IMG/VR virus record: IMGVR_UViG_3300020179_000028
Location: 1-64,000 of that record
Length of the DNA stretch: 64,000 nucleotides
From: a virus
Reading direction: 5' to 3' (one strand)
Part shown: piece after piece, positions 55,191-63,097 of the stretch
Numbering within the stretch: the first letter of the stretch is position 1
Layout of the letters: every line of letters starts with the position of its first letter
The notes under the pieces: model-generated
Seen by the model: only the letters and a program-made list of their open reading frames with translations
Told to the model about the DNA's origin: nothing
Database searches by the model: none
Made by a program: the position numbers and the translations under genes

Positions 55191-55646
55191 TTAATTGAAA
55201 TTATCTGTTGCACTACCTCCATCAAATACTAGCGTCCACTCTACCGAATCTGGTCCACCTGCATCTAACCCTATTCCAAGTGGACTATTAAAAGCCCCAC
55301 CCTCGTAGAATTGAGACACAATAAATCCAGTTCCATCAATTGCGGTATCGTGAATGTGTTGTGGAAGAGTATTTGTATCATCAATGGTTGCTTGTGTATA
55401 CCAAATTCCATTGTAATAAACATTAACTCTTGCTGTTGATGTGTCAAACCATAAATCACCATTATCTGGTGTTGAGGGAGCGGTAGCCCCGACTTGCATA
55501 CCGCTTGATACTGAATCTACATATGCTTTAGTAGCGGCATGGGTTGATAGTGTAGGGTTTGCTACAACTACCGTCCCGCCAAACTCACCGCCACTTGTGA
55601 CGATAAGTCCATTTTTAACCTTGAAGTCCTTACTGACTGTTGCCAA
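55191..55646 (-). CDS. Short tail fibre protein (151 aa)
   Basis: The first 15 residues (ATVSKDFKVKNGLIV) match the start of the next fibre gene upstream (ATVTKDFKVKNGLIV), so both probably attach to the same site. From that paralogy I place the start at TTG 55646 with GGGAG 8 bases upstream; a GTG three codons earlier is possible. Later parts contain a small domain (GDLWFDTSTARVNVYYNGIWYTQ) common in phage fibres. Ends in SATDNFN. Confidence 0.72.
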   Translation of the reverse strand: MATVSKDFKVKNGLIVTSGGEFGGTVVVANPTLSTHAATKAYVDSVSSGMQVGATAPSTPDNGDLWFDTSTARVNVYYNGIWYTQATIDDTNTLPQHIHDTAIDGTGFIVSQFYEGGAFNSPLGIGLDAGGPDSVEWTLVFDGGSATDNFN

Positions 55647-55676
55647 GATTACCACTCCCTCTTTTTATTTATTTTA

Positions 55677-57284
55677 TTACTTTAAAAGCGTTCCGATAGC
55701 AGCAACTGTTGAGTTGTTGTTAGCGGTAGTGACACGAAGACGAACATCGTTGCCAGAAACATCTGCTGAAACCGATCCAAGAGAACCATTTGTTCCAACC
55801 ATTGCGTATTCTGTGATAGCAACATTGTCTGATGTGTCAAGTGTCAAAATAACCTTTGAAACTTCTGTGTGAGTTCCATTGGCAATCTTAACCAAAAATT
55901 CAGCAGAGCGATATGAAGCCTTAGCCCATGACACTGCTGTGTTTGTGCTTGCAGTTGCAACAGATGCTTCTGCTGCTACCTGCTTTGCTACAGATGCAAT
56001 TTCTACTGCAGGGAAGTCTGGTGTGACTGCCTCAAGAGCAGATACTGCACGAGCATCTGTGAAGTATAGGTTTGAAGTACCTTCAACAAGATCGTCAGTA
56101 TCAGAATCTGCAACACCGTTTTCTGCGGTAATTGTAAGATTGTCTGAACCATCTTTAGTAATTACAATGTTTGTTTTTATTGCATTTGCAAGAAGCGTTG
56201 CTGCTTCTCCTTTTGCACGAGCAGCAGTGTAATACAAGTTTGTATTTTCTTCTACATCTGCTGTTGTGAGTGCATCTGCATGAGCAATTGCTGCTGCTTG
56301 TGCAGCGTTAGCCTTGCTTGTAGCATCTGCTGCTGCAGTTGCTTCTGCTCCTGACTTTGCAGCATTAGCCTTTGAAGTGGCATCTGCTGAAGCGGTTGCT
56401 TCTGCTGCAGACTGTGCAGCGTTAGCCTTTGAGGTAGCATCTGCTGCTGCAGTTGAAACTGCATCTGCTTCTGCTGCATCAACATATTGTTTTGTTGCTG
56501 CGCCAAGGGCTGCTGCTGGATCTGCTGAAAGGACAAGAAGTCCAGTCATTGTATCTCCAGCCTTTGAAACCTTAGTTCCTACTGATGTAGTAAGAGTTGT
56601 AGCAAAGTTAGCATCATCGCCAATTGCTTCTGCCAACTCATTAAGGGTGTTAAGTAGTTCTGGTGCACCACTAACCAAGTCTGCAACTTTTCCATCTGTG
56701 TAAGTATTTGCTGATGTAAGGGCATTATTAGCCTTGTCTGTTGCATCTAATGCTGCAAATCCAATTGCCTCTGATTGGGCAAAATTAGCCTTTGTAGTTG
56801 CATCTAATGCTGCTGTAGAGATTGCTTCTGACCTTGCATTATTAGCCTTGTTTGTTGCGTCATCTGCTGCAGTTGAGATTGCTTCGCTTTTTGCTGCTGC
56901 AACTTCTGCGTCTGTTGCAAAAGAACCTGCAACTGTTGCGTTTAATGTTACGTTTGCAGAACCATTAAATGAAACGGAACCTGCAAGATCTCCGCCCAAT
57001 GTAATTGTGCGAGAAGTCTCAAGTGTTGTTGCTGTTGAAGCATTACCAGTTACATTACCAACGAGGTCTGCTGTAATTGTACCTGCAGCAAAGTTGCCTG
57101 AGCCATCACGCTTTACAACCTTGTTTGCTTCATTTGCTGATGTGGCTGTTCCGCCAATCAGGTTGACGATATAAGTTTGATCGTCAGTCTTCTTAGTAAG
57201 AATGTCATGGTTGTTGATGGTACCTGTTGTGCCTTCAACAATCAGACCATTTTTTACCTTAAAGTCTTTTGTGACTGTTGCCAT
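55677..57284 (-). CDS. Tail fibre protein with Ala-rich helical repeats (535 aa)
   Basis: It starts with the shared anchor ATVTKDFKVKNGLIV. A beta-rich section (VVKRDGSGNFAAGTITADLVGN) is followed by Ala-rich helical repeats at about 140-340 (DATSKANAAQSAAEATASA). The segment LNTLNELAEAIGDDANFATTL is a motif often found in phage fibres. The C-terminal 75 residues (FLVKIANGTHTEVSKVILTLD...RLRVTT) form a domain also found in the 148-residue protein at 57300-57746. AAGGAG before the ATG. Confidence 0.82.
   Translation of the reverse strand: MATVTKDFKVKNGLIVEGTTGTINNHDILTKKTDDQTYIVNLIGGTATSANEANKVVKRDGSGNFAAGTITADLVGNVTGNASTATTLETSRTITLGGDLAGSVSFNGSANVTLNATVAGSFATDAEVAAAKSEAISTAADDATNKANNARSEAISTAALDATTKANFAQSEAIGFAALDATDKANNALTSANTYTDGKVADLVSGAPELLNTLNELAEAIGDDANFATTLTTSVGTKVSKAGDTMTGLLVLSADPAAALGAATKQYVDAAEADAVSTAAADATSKANAAQSAAEATASADATSKANAAKSGAEATAAADATSKANAAQAAAIAHADALTTADVEENTNLYYTAARAKGEAATLLANAIKTNIVITKDGSDNLTITAENGVADSDTDDLVEGTSNLYFTDARAVSALEAVTPDFPAVEIASVAKQVAAEASVATASTNTAVSWAKASYRSAEFLVKIANGTHTEVSKVILTLDTSDNVAITEYAMVGTNGSLGSVSADVSGNDVRLRVTTANNNSTVAAIGTLLK
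56270..56470 (-). repeat. 57-base tandem repeat in tail fibre gene
   Basis: Three near copies of a 19-residue unit (SKANAAxSxAEATAxADAT) form an Ala-rich helix, probably a trimeric coiled coil in the fibre shaft. Confidence 0.65.
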
Positions 57285-57299
57285 TTATTATCTCCTTGT

Positions 57300-57746
57300 T
57301 TACGCCTTAAGTCCAATTCGTGCAAAACGAACTGTGACTGGCTTAATCGCAGGATCTGGAGTAACCGTTAAGGATACTGTATTTCCAGCCCTGGAGACGC
57401 TAACGGTGCCAATATTCCCATCATTGTCTATTGTGCCATACTCAGAGACATTCACATTTGTGCCGTCTACCAAGATGGTCAACTCTGTTGCATAAAACTT
57501 GTTATCTCCCGCAGTTGTCTTTGCGATAGAAACAAGATACTTAATCATACGAAATTCTGTAGCATCAAAATTATCTATTACTGTTGGATTTTCAATGCCT
57601 GAAATTGTGTTTTCATTATTGCCCGATGACGCCAAGTCTGTTGAACGGGCTGAGGTTGAATCAATCAAGTCCTCATAGTCTTGCTGAGTGGGGCGATCCC
57701 CAGTCTCAAACTTTGTCTTTAAATTAGATATTGATATCTTGGCCAT
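57300..57746 (-). CDS. Fibre-associated virion protein sharing a domain with the neighbouring fibre (148 aa)
   Basis: The N-terminus (LKTKFETGDRPTQQDYEDLID) is a helical segment seen at the start of many phage fibre proteins. The C-terminal 80 residues (YLVSIAKTTAGDNKFYATELTILVDG...VSLTVTPDP) align well with the C-terminus of the 535-residue fibre, so they are paralogous terminal domains. It has a TATAAT box only 6 bases before the ATG; AAGGAG is present but 13 bases away, so leaderless start is likely. Confidence 0.72.
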   Translation of the reverse strand: MAKISISNLKTKFETGDRPTQQDYEDLIDSTSARSTDLASSGNNENTISGIENPTVIDNFDATEFRMIKYLVSIAKTTAGDNKFYATELTILVDGTNVNVSEYGTIDNDGNIGTVSVSRAGNTVSLTVTPDPAIKPVTVRFARIGLKA

Positions 57747-57752
57747 GATGGT

Positions 57753-57758
57753 ATTATA
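57753..57758 (-). promoter_or_regulatory. -10 box for leaderless fibre transcript
   Basis: TATAAT on the minus strand is 6 bases before the ATG at 57746. The AAGGAG upstream overlaps the promoter position and would not be in the transcript. Confidence 0.5.
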
Positions 57759-57779
57759 ACTCCTTTTTATGCTATTTTT

Positions 57780-58001
57780 TTAAAGAATCCAGTTGCTAAA
57801 TCCGATGACCTGCAATGGAATTGGGGGCGGGTTAGAAGAACTGTATCCCTCAATATTGATACTGGTAAATCTAACACGAAACGGCAACGAATAATTAATT
57901 TTTACTGTAGGCTTTATTGTGTCTATATATTTTATTGAATGATCTATAGATTTAATATATTTTGTTTTATGTTTAAGGTCTGATATTGTTGCTGTTGCCA
58001 T
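57780..58001 (-). CDS. Small virion-cluster protein (73 aa)
   Basis: A basic N-terminal half (ISDLKHKTKYIKSIDHSIKYI) is followed by a beta segment with Pro-rich turn (SINIEGYSSSNPPPIPLQVIG). No motif recognised. It overlaps the next gene by one base and lies in the fibre operon. Confidence 0.62.
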   Translation of the reverse strand: MATATISDLKHKTKYIKSIDHSIKYIDTIKPTVKINYSLPFRVRFTSINIEGYSSSNPPPIPLQVIGFSNWIL

Positions 58002-58405
58002 TAATCGGTTACATCTTCGAGTATTTTAAGGCTACCTTGAGCAACCGTCCATACTCTTGTTGGGTCTGATAACTGAATATCAAAGATATCTCCTGTTTGT
58101 AAAATTTGAGATTGTGCTGAAGTTAAGTAAACAGTAAACTCTCCATCTAAATCATCAGCATCGTGCTCTGGGTTTAAATGAAGAACAAGTGTTGCATTAT
58201 CTGTAATAACTCCTGCATCAGCACTATTTGTTGGTCTTTTAATTTTCATGTTAATAGCCCAATCTGGAATATTTAATGGTTGTCCAGCATCGTCTACTAC
58301 ATAAACTTTAAAACCAGATGTGTCTCCTCTAACTACTGTCCAAAGAACTGTAGGTGGCTTTTCACCAATATCATAAGAAGAAGCGGATCCACGAAAATTT
58401 GCCAT
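58001..58405 (-). CDS. Virion beta-sandwich protein (134 aa)
   Basis: A beta-rich protein (TVLWTVVRGDTSGFKVYVVDD; GEFTVYLTSAQSQIL; FDIQLSDPTRVWTVAQGSLKI) resembling the N-terminal domain of lactococcal BppU-type baseplate proteins. A TATAAT box lies 6 bases before the ATG and no ribosome site is present. Assignment by fold impression. Confidence 0.65.
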   Translation of the reverse strand: MANFRGSASSYDIGEKPPTVLWTVVRGDTSGFKVYVVDDAGQPLNIPDWAINMKIKRPTNSADAGVITDNATLVLHLNPEHDADDLDGEFTVYLTSAQSQILQTGDIFDIQLSDPTRVWTVAQGSLKILEDVTD

Positions 58406-58411
58406 ACTGTG

Positions 58412-58417
58412 ATTATA
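58412..58417 (-). promoter_or_regulatory. -10 box for leaderless transcript
   Basis: TATAAT on the minus strand is 6 bases before the ATG at 58405, in the short gap after the 180-residue gene. No Shine-Dalgarno sequence lies between. Confidence 0.5.
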
Positions 58418-58422
58418 TCATA

Positions 58423-58965
58423 TTAGGCTAATCCAGCCTTCAATGCCCCCCACGTTCCATTGCCTTTTGCCTCAACAATAATAACTCCATTTGTTGCATG
58501 TGCATATCCAACAATACCGACTGCACCAGAGCCTGCTGTTGGTCTTGTTGTTGTCAAACCACCATCTGGTCTACCAACATACAAAACATCGCCAGTAGTA
58601 AAAGATGAAGTATTGATATTAGCAAGTACTCCAGCAACAACAACTTTTCCAATAGAATTATTATTTAATGTTGTTTTTAACAAACCCAATACTGGTTTTA
58701 CAGAACCAGATGACCATAAACTTTCTGTATATTGTTTTATTCCAGGAACAGTAGATGCAAAATTAAAAATATAAACAGGGGTACCTGCTGGTAATGTTAT
58801 ACCGCTAACATTTTTAGCATCTATTTGTATAATTGAAACATCTATTGATTCTAATGATTCTTTGACATCTCCCGCCAATTGTTCTAAATCTCCGTGTACA
58901 TTTACAGGGTCTGTAGATCTAGGAAATGCTATTTGAAACTGTCCTGATGTTTGATTAGTTGCCAT
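58423..58965 (-). CDS. Virion-associated protein, capsid/fibre type (180 aa)
   Basis: A beta-rich protein with a repeated turn (GITLPAGTPVYIFNFAS; GKVVVAGVLANINTSSF; GDVLYVGRPDGGLTTTRP; VGIVGYAHATNGVIIVE), a layout found in exposed virion decoration proteins of aquatic phages. It is the first gene of the fibre run. A TATAAT box lies 9 bases before the ATG. Confidence 0.65.
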   Translation of the reverse strand: MATNQTSGQFQIAFPRSTDPVNVHGDLEQLAGDVKESLESIDVSIIQIDAKNVSGITLPAGTPVYIFNFASTVPGIKQYTESLWSSGSVKPVLGLLKTTLNNNSIGKVVVAGVLANINTSSFTTGDVLYVGRPDGGLTTTRPTAGSGAVGIVGYAHATNGVIIVEAKGNGTWGALKAGLA

Positions 58966-58974
58966 GAGATATAT

Positions 58975-58980
58975 ATTATA
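58975..58980 (-). promoter_or_regulatory. -10 box for the fibre operon
   Basis: TATAAT on the minus strand is 9 bases before the ATG at 58965, and GATATATA between gives no clear ribosome site. It lies back to back with the plus-strand lysozyme promoter, so the 116-base gap is a divergent promoter region. Confidence 0.5.
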
Positions 58981-58995
58981 CCACTTTTGAGATAT

Positions 58996-59025
58996 TTGAC
59001 ATTGAGTCTAAATTTGTGTTATACT
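58996..59025 (+). promoter_or_regulatory. Near-consensus promoter of the lysozyme-like gene
   Basis: TTGACA at 58996-59001 and TATACT at 59020-59025 with an 18-base spacer. The predicted start near 59032 puts a hairpin at the very 5' end of the message. It is the only plus-strand promoter with a gene in the window. Confidence 0.75.
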
Positions 59026-59037
59026 AAGAAGTAATAT

Positions 59038-59058
59038 GACACCCTTTAACAAGGTGTC
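59038..59058 (+). promoter_or_regulatory. 5' leader hairpin of the lysozyme-like gene
   Basis: GACACC and GGTGTC arms with a 9-base loop, perfectly paired, about 6 bases after the predicted transcription start. No T-run follows, so it is not a terminator. It may stabilise the mRNA or bind a protein; the ribosome site AAGGAGG (59070-59076) is outside it. Confidence 0.6.
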
Positions 59059-59081
59059 ATTATGTTTCTAAGGAGGAAACT

Positions 59082-59645
59082 ATGATTAACTTTATGAATA
59101 ATAACAGGAACATCATTGGTACACTCAGCATATTGGCTATGTTTTTCGTTTGGTCAAGCGTGGCTAATGCTCTTGAAAACCGATTAAACGATAGTAAAAC
59201 TGTCGTGCTTGAAGAGACCATAGAGGCCACGGAAGTGGCCAAAATCGTTTCTAAGGCTAAAGAAGATCAGTTAGAAAAATATTCTAATGCTACATCTCTA
59301 TCTGATAAAGATCTAAAAAATCTATTGCAATTGGTAGGTTTTGAGGGTAAAAATCTTAAGGAGGCTTGGGCTATTGCTAAAAGAGAAAGTAATGGTCGAC
59401 CATTTGCATTCAACGGAAATACTAAAACTGGAGACAGTTCATATGGTATTTTTCAAATAAACATGCTTGGAATGCTTGGTCCAGATCGTCGTGACAAGTA
59501 TGATTTAGATCACAATGCTGACTTATTTAATCCAGTTGTAAATGCACAAATTACCTATCAAATGACAAAAGGTGGAGAAAACTGGAGTGCCTGGAAAGGA
59601 TTAACTCCAAGGGCTAAGGAATGGCTAACAAAATTCCCTAATTAA
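59082..59645 (+). CDS. Secreted lysozyme-like lytic transglycosylase
   Basis: A 187-residue peptidoglycan-cleaving enzyme and the only plus-strand gene seen. Residues 11-30 are a signal peptide or signal anchor (TLSILAMFFVWSSVANA), with possible cleavage after A30. The SLT/resuscitation-factor type lysozyme fold runs from about 90, with the catalytic Glu E102 (AIAKRESNG) and the GDSSYGIFQIN signature (about 117-127), ending ITYQMTKGG...WSAWKG. Sec export would allow holin-independent lysis. It has a strong ribosome site. Its last 8 bases overlap the end of the convergent glycosyltransferase gene. Confidence 0.87.
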   Translation: MINFMNNNRNIIGTLSILAMFFVWSSVANALENRLNDSKTVVLEETIEATEVAKIVSKAKEDQLEKYSNATSLSDKDLKNLLQLVGFEGKNLKEAWAIAKRESNGRPFAFNGNTKTGDSSYGIFQINMLGMLGPDRRDKYDLDHNADLFNPVVNAQITYQMTKGGENWSAWKGLTPRAKEWLTKFPN

Positions 59646-60507
59646 TATTTATGGTTCCGTCTCTGTTAACAAAGCCAACAGACCCCATAAATTGGTTATG
59701 AGAATCAAACATGTCGATAACCACATTTTTTGATAGTAGTCCAGCAGCCTGACTAAAGGCTGATCTGGACACTATTAAAACTTTTGCCTTTATCATTTTA
59801 ATAAAAGCATCATAGGTTGATAAATTATTGTAAATTTGTATATTGCTACCAGCATTTTTTAACAATTCAAAGTTAATTGTTGTTACTGGAAAATATCCGT
59901 TTTCATCACGATTAAGGTACGGCTGATTCCATTTATGCATCTGATCGTCATTTATAGGTTTATAAAGTTTGTTATTATTAGATGCATCTGTAATGATTGA
60001 TATTTGATCAATAGAAATATTTAATTTATCTAGCATATATGGAACTGATTTAATTAAATTAATATAAACATCTTCGTCTATCCATCTTGGGTTTTCCTTA
60101 ATTACATTTCCACGCCTTATATGTATGACAACTTCATTATTGATTCCTTCAATATTATTAAATGTTGGTGCAAGTTTAGTAAAGTTTTGAAGTGATGGTA
60201 TTATTCCCTGTGTCACTGGAAGTCCAGCGCCTGCCTTGTCACATAAAACAAAATTTGACAAATCGGAAAAATCGTAATCTTTCCAAGGATTGTCTATGAC
60301 TGATAAAAATTTTTTTATAAATTCTTGTTTTTCTTCTTCGCTAGAAACCTTATCCGATTCATGTATCAAAAAGTTTGTAATTGGTGTGTCTTGAAAAACT
60401 AATCCATAATATTTTGCATAAGACATAGCATATATTTTTCTCCACAGTTGAGCACCTATTCCGTCTTCAATAACAAACTCTTTAACTAATTCTTGTTTAT
60501 TTTCCAT
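59638..60507 (-). CDS. Fucosyltransferase-like glycosyltransferase (GT11 type)
   Basis: A GT-B type enzyme with the conserved HxRRG motif (IHIRRG, H129-G133 from ATG 60507), which in alpha-1,2-fucosyltransferases binds GDP-sugar. Later segments (NIQIYNNLSTYDAF...LIVSRSAFSQAAGLLSK) match the second donor-binding part of that family. I place the start at ATG 60507, inside the overlap with the epimerase gene; TTG two codons up is less likely. With the epimerase next door, the donor could be GDP-L-galactose, GDP-L-gulose or GDP-L-fucose. Confidence 0.74.
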   Translation of the reverse strand: MENKQELVKEFVIEDGIGAQLWRKIYAMSYAKYYGLVFQDTPITNFLIHESDKVSSEEEKQEFIKKFLSVIDNPWKDYDFSDLSNFVLCDKAGAGLPVTQGIIPSLQNFTKLAPTFNNIEGINNEVVIHIRRGNVIKENPRWIDEDVYINLIKSVPYMLDKLNISIDQISIITDASNNNKLYKPINDDQMHKWNQPYLNRDENGYFPVTTINFELLKNAGSNIQIYNNLSTYDAFIKMIKAKVLIVSRSAFSQAAGLLSKNVVIDMFDSHNQFMGSVGFVNRDGTININ

Positions 60508-61525
60508 TGACAATTTGTTTTTTTATCCAAGCATAAGTTTTTGATATACCATCAACTAACGATAACGAATAGTCCCATGATAATTTTTCTCTTACTAAGT
60601 CATTATTAGAATTTCTACCACGTACGCCAAGTGGTCCAGGAATATGGATTTTTTCTAAGGACTTGTTTTCAATACTACAGACGATATCAACTAATTGATT
60701 TATAGTAACCATTTCTTCTGATCCTATGTTTACTGGACCAGTAAAATCTGATTGCATTAATCTTCTTGTTGCTTCTATACATTCGTCTATATATAAAAAT
60801 GAACGAGTCTGTTCTCCATCCCCCCAGATTTCTATGGAATTTTCTGCTTTTATAACTTTTCTACATATTGCAGCAGGGGCTTTTTCTTTACCGCCATCCC
60901 AAGTTCCTTCTGGTCCATAGATATTATGATATCTGGCAATTGCTATTGGTATATTATTATTTTTATTGAAAGCCAAAAACATTCTTTCGCTAAATAATTT
61001 TTCCCATCCATATTCGCTATCAGGATCTGCAGGGTATGCATCAGATTCCTTAAGTCCAGGATTATTTACATCTAACTGCTTATATTCTGGATACATACAT
61101 GCAGAACTAGAATAAAATATTTTTGTTTTATTAATTTCGTATTTTTGATTAAGTCTTGATTGTGCTCGTAATAAATTTAAATTAATTAATGCAGAATTTT
61201 CCATTATCTGAGAATCATTTTCTCCAGTAAAAATATATCCCGCTCCACCCATGTCAGCGGCAAACTGATAGATCTCATCAAATGAAGTTATAAGTTTATA
61301 TGGAATTTCTTTATAAAAATTACCGTGATAACCTTTAAACTGTATAACTTTTTCCATATTGTCATATACTGATAAATCTCTTTCAATAAATTCATCTGCT
61401 TGCGTCTCAGAAAAGTTTGGTTTTTTAATATCTACTCCACGAACCCAATACCCCTCAGATTTTAATCTTTTAACCATATGGTTTGCAATAAAGCCACCTG
61501 CTCCAAGCACTAATGCTGTTTTCAT
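60497..61525 (-). CDS. GDP-mannose 3,5-epimerase-like enzyme
   Basis: A short-chain dehydrogenase fold with GAGGFIANH for NAD(P) near residue 9. It strongly resembles plant GDP-mannose 3,5-epimerase: QFAADMGGAGYI, SSSACMYPEYKQL, SEYGWEKL, RYHNIYGPEGTW, EKAPAAICRK, DGEQTRSFLYIDEC, GVRGRNSNN. The catalytic residues, numbered from ATG 61525, are C143, Y172, K176 and K215, a constant offset of two from Arabidopsis C145, Y174, K178, K217 as I recall them. It should convert GDP-mannose to GDP-L-galactose (and GDP-L-gulose). Coupled by ATGA to the GT upstream. Confidence 0.87.
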   Translation of the reverse strand: MKTALVLGAGGFIANHMVKRLKSEGYWVRGVDIKKPNFSETQADEFIERDLSVYDNMEKVIQFKGYHGNFYKEIPYKLITSFDEIYQFAADMGGAGYIFTGENDSQIMENSALINLNLLRAQSRLNQKYEINKTKIFYSSSACMYPEYKQLDVNNPGLKESDAYPADPDSEYGWEKLFSERMFLAFNKNNNIPIAIARYHNIYGPEGTWDGGKEKAPAAICRKVIKAENSIEIWGDGEQTRSFLYIDECIEATRRLMQSDFTGPVNIGSEEMVTINQLVDIVCSIENKSLEKIHIPGPLGVRGRNSNNDLVREKLSWDYSLSLVDGISKTYAWIKKQIVNGK

Positions 61526-62538
61526 ATTAGTCTTGACTCCTTCCATTCTCTAAACCATTGTTTATCAATAGTATACAACTTTTTTGAACTATTCCACGAG
61601 TATTTGCCCGTGCCAGATTCTTCATAAATTGGATTATTAATATAGTCAAACCATAGCCACTCTATATCCCTTGTCTGGTTCATAGATCTTTGTATATAGC
61701 CACTATAAGTGCTACCAATTGTACCAATAAATTTATCTGAATAATGCATAACCAAATTATTTAATATGCCAAAAGACACTTCGTCGGTATATTGAAAACT
61801 AGAAAACTCTTTGCCAAAATTATCTAAAATGTACTGATCTAAATAAATAAAATTATATCTAGATTGTTTTATAACGTCATTATTTACATCGTCACTACAT
61901 AAAACAAGTGGTTTGTTGTTGTTTATTTTTTCAATTGCCCCGTCAAACATTTCTGTTGTGGTTGAGACACGCTGAGGTATATGATCAGTTAATCTTAGGT
62001 GAAGTCCATTAAAATTACCTAAACTATTGGCAATAATTTTAGACAGTTCGTAATATTCTGATTTAAATCTAACTGATCTTAAAATATTATCTAAATCTTT
62101 TGGTCTATTGTTAAAAAATCTACTATACCATCCTAAAGTATTTTTAATATGCATGTTATCTGTAAACTCAATAGATTGTCTACCTTCAGCAAAGTCTATA
62201 TCTTCTTGCAACAAAAAATCAAAATAATATAGCATTAAATTTTCAATTTCTACAGTTGACTCTTTAATATTAAGTTGATTTCTTTTTACAAACGCAAATC
62301 TATCTTTAGTGCTCCATTCTAAAATTTTATTAATAGTAAAAAAATTATCATTGTTTATAAATTTTCTTTTGTTAAAATTTTTGCTGGCAGAAAAAATAGC
62401 CTCATCACCAGTACTTCCATTTCCTATATTATAAATACATATATCGTTTTGAGTTATATATTGTATTCCAACAGCAAGTTCAATACTCATTAATTGATTA
62501 ATTAATCCTGCTGGATTGTATAATTTATAATAAAACAT
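61522..62538 (-). CDS. O-fucosyltransferase-like glycosyltransferase (338 aa)
   Basis: A GT-B enzyme whose central motif GLHLRLTDH (H180, R182, D185) matches the HxRxxD site of GDP-fucose O-fucosyltransferases, with the supportive NQ helix near the N-terminus (PAGLINQLMSIELAVG) and the second donor site at about 270 (KFIGTIGSTYSGYIQRSM). It is distinct in sequence from the GT at 59638. It begins inside the end of the oxygenase gene upstream. The acceptor may be a hydroxylated amino acid or a glycan. Confidence 0.7.
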   Translation of the reverse strand: MFYYKLYNPAGLINQLMSIELAVGIQYITQNDICIYNIGNGSTGDEAIFSASKNFNKRKFINNDNFFTINKILEWSTKDRFAFVKRNQLNIKESTVEIENLMLYYFDFLLQEDIDFAEGRQSIEFTDNMHIKNTLGWYSRFFNNRPKDLDNILRSVRFKSEYYELSKIIANSLGNFNGLHLRLTDHIPQRVSTTTEMFDGAIEKINNNKPLVLCSDDVNNDVIKQSRYNFIYLDQYILDNFGKEFSSFQYTDEVSFGILNNLVMHYSDKFIGTIGSTYSGYIQRSMNQTRDIEWLWFDYINNPIYEESGTGKYSWNSSKKLYTIDKQWFREWKESRLI

Positions 62539-63097
62539 TATTATTTTGCCATTGTTGTTCTGTGATTATGCCACGCACTACGTCTACATAACTAGGACCT
62601 TTAGTAAACCACCAGTGATCTGGTTCGGCAAAATGAAAAAAAATCATTCCAACATAATTATTTTTAGGATCAGGAAATTTTTCTCTCCAATGAAACTGAT
62701 CATTGCCATAATAGGCTAACGCTTGATTTGGATAAAGAGTATACGAAGCATCATCTACCCATAAATCCCAAGGTTCTTGTTGATAAACGCACATGTCTAC
62801 AGTATAGGTACACGCATTGTTATCTTTATGTTTAAATAAACTGGGTTCAGGATCTTGACCTTCATAATGAGAAAATAAAGTATAAGTTGGTAAAAGGGTT
62901 TTGCTATCAAATATGCTTTTTGCAAGAGGAACTAGTTTGTTTGTTAACTCTTTTAAAATTGGCAAATCGGTCTCTCCGACAGAGTATCTACTAAAGGTGC
63001 TGTCGTAATTATAATTTTTAGGATTGTTTATGTTTAAAATTAATCTATCGTAATCTTCTTTATTAAAAAGATTAGTAATTACTTGTGGCTTTTTCAT
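62525..63097 (-). CDS. 2OG-Fe(II) oxygenase-like protein ('HWR' type, 190 aa)
   Basis: The beta-helix core has H90 and D92 (FKHKDNN), then H136 and R138 in QFHWREKF, the same layout as the two genes at 6589-7978. Further strand signals are LYPNQALAYYG and VGMIFFHFAEPDHWWF. The start ATG 63097 overlaps the stop of the P4H-like gene (ATGA); a TTG three codons earlier is less likely. It lies directly before the O-fucosyltransferase-like gene, so hydroxylation followed by glycosylation is a plausible pair of steps. Confidence 0.75.
   Translation of the reverse strand: MKKPQVITNLFNKEDYDRLILNINNPKNYNYDSTFSRYSVGETDLPILKELTNKLVPLAKSIFDSKTLLPTYTLFSHYEGQDPEPSLFKHKDNNACTYTVDMCVYQQEPWDLWVDDASYTLYPNQALAYYGNDQFHWREKFPDPKNNYVGMIFFHFAEPDHWWFTKGPSYVDVVRGIITEQQWQNNNVLL

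Noticed and set aside
53073-57495. Several plus-strand frames opposite the fibre genes (e.g. 56314-56703, 56734-57174)
   Set aside because: Ala-rich repeats read backwards give long Ala/Ser frames; promoters and ribosome sites support only the minus-strand genes.
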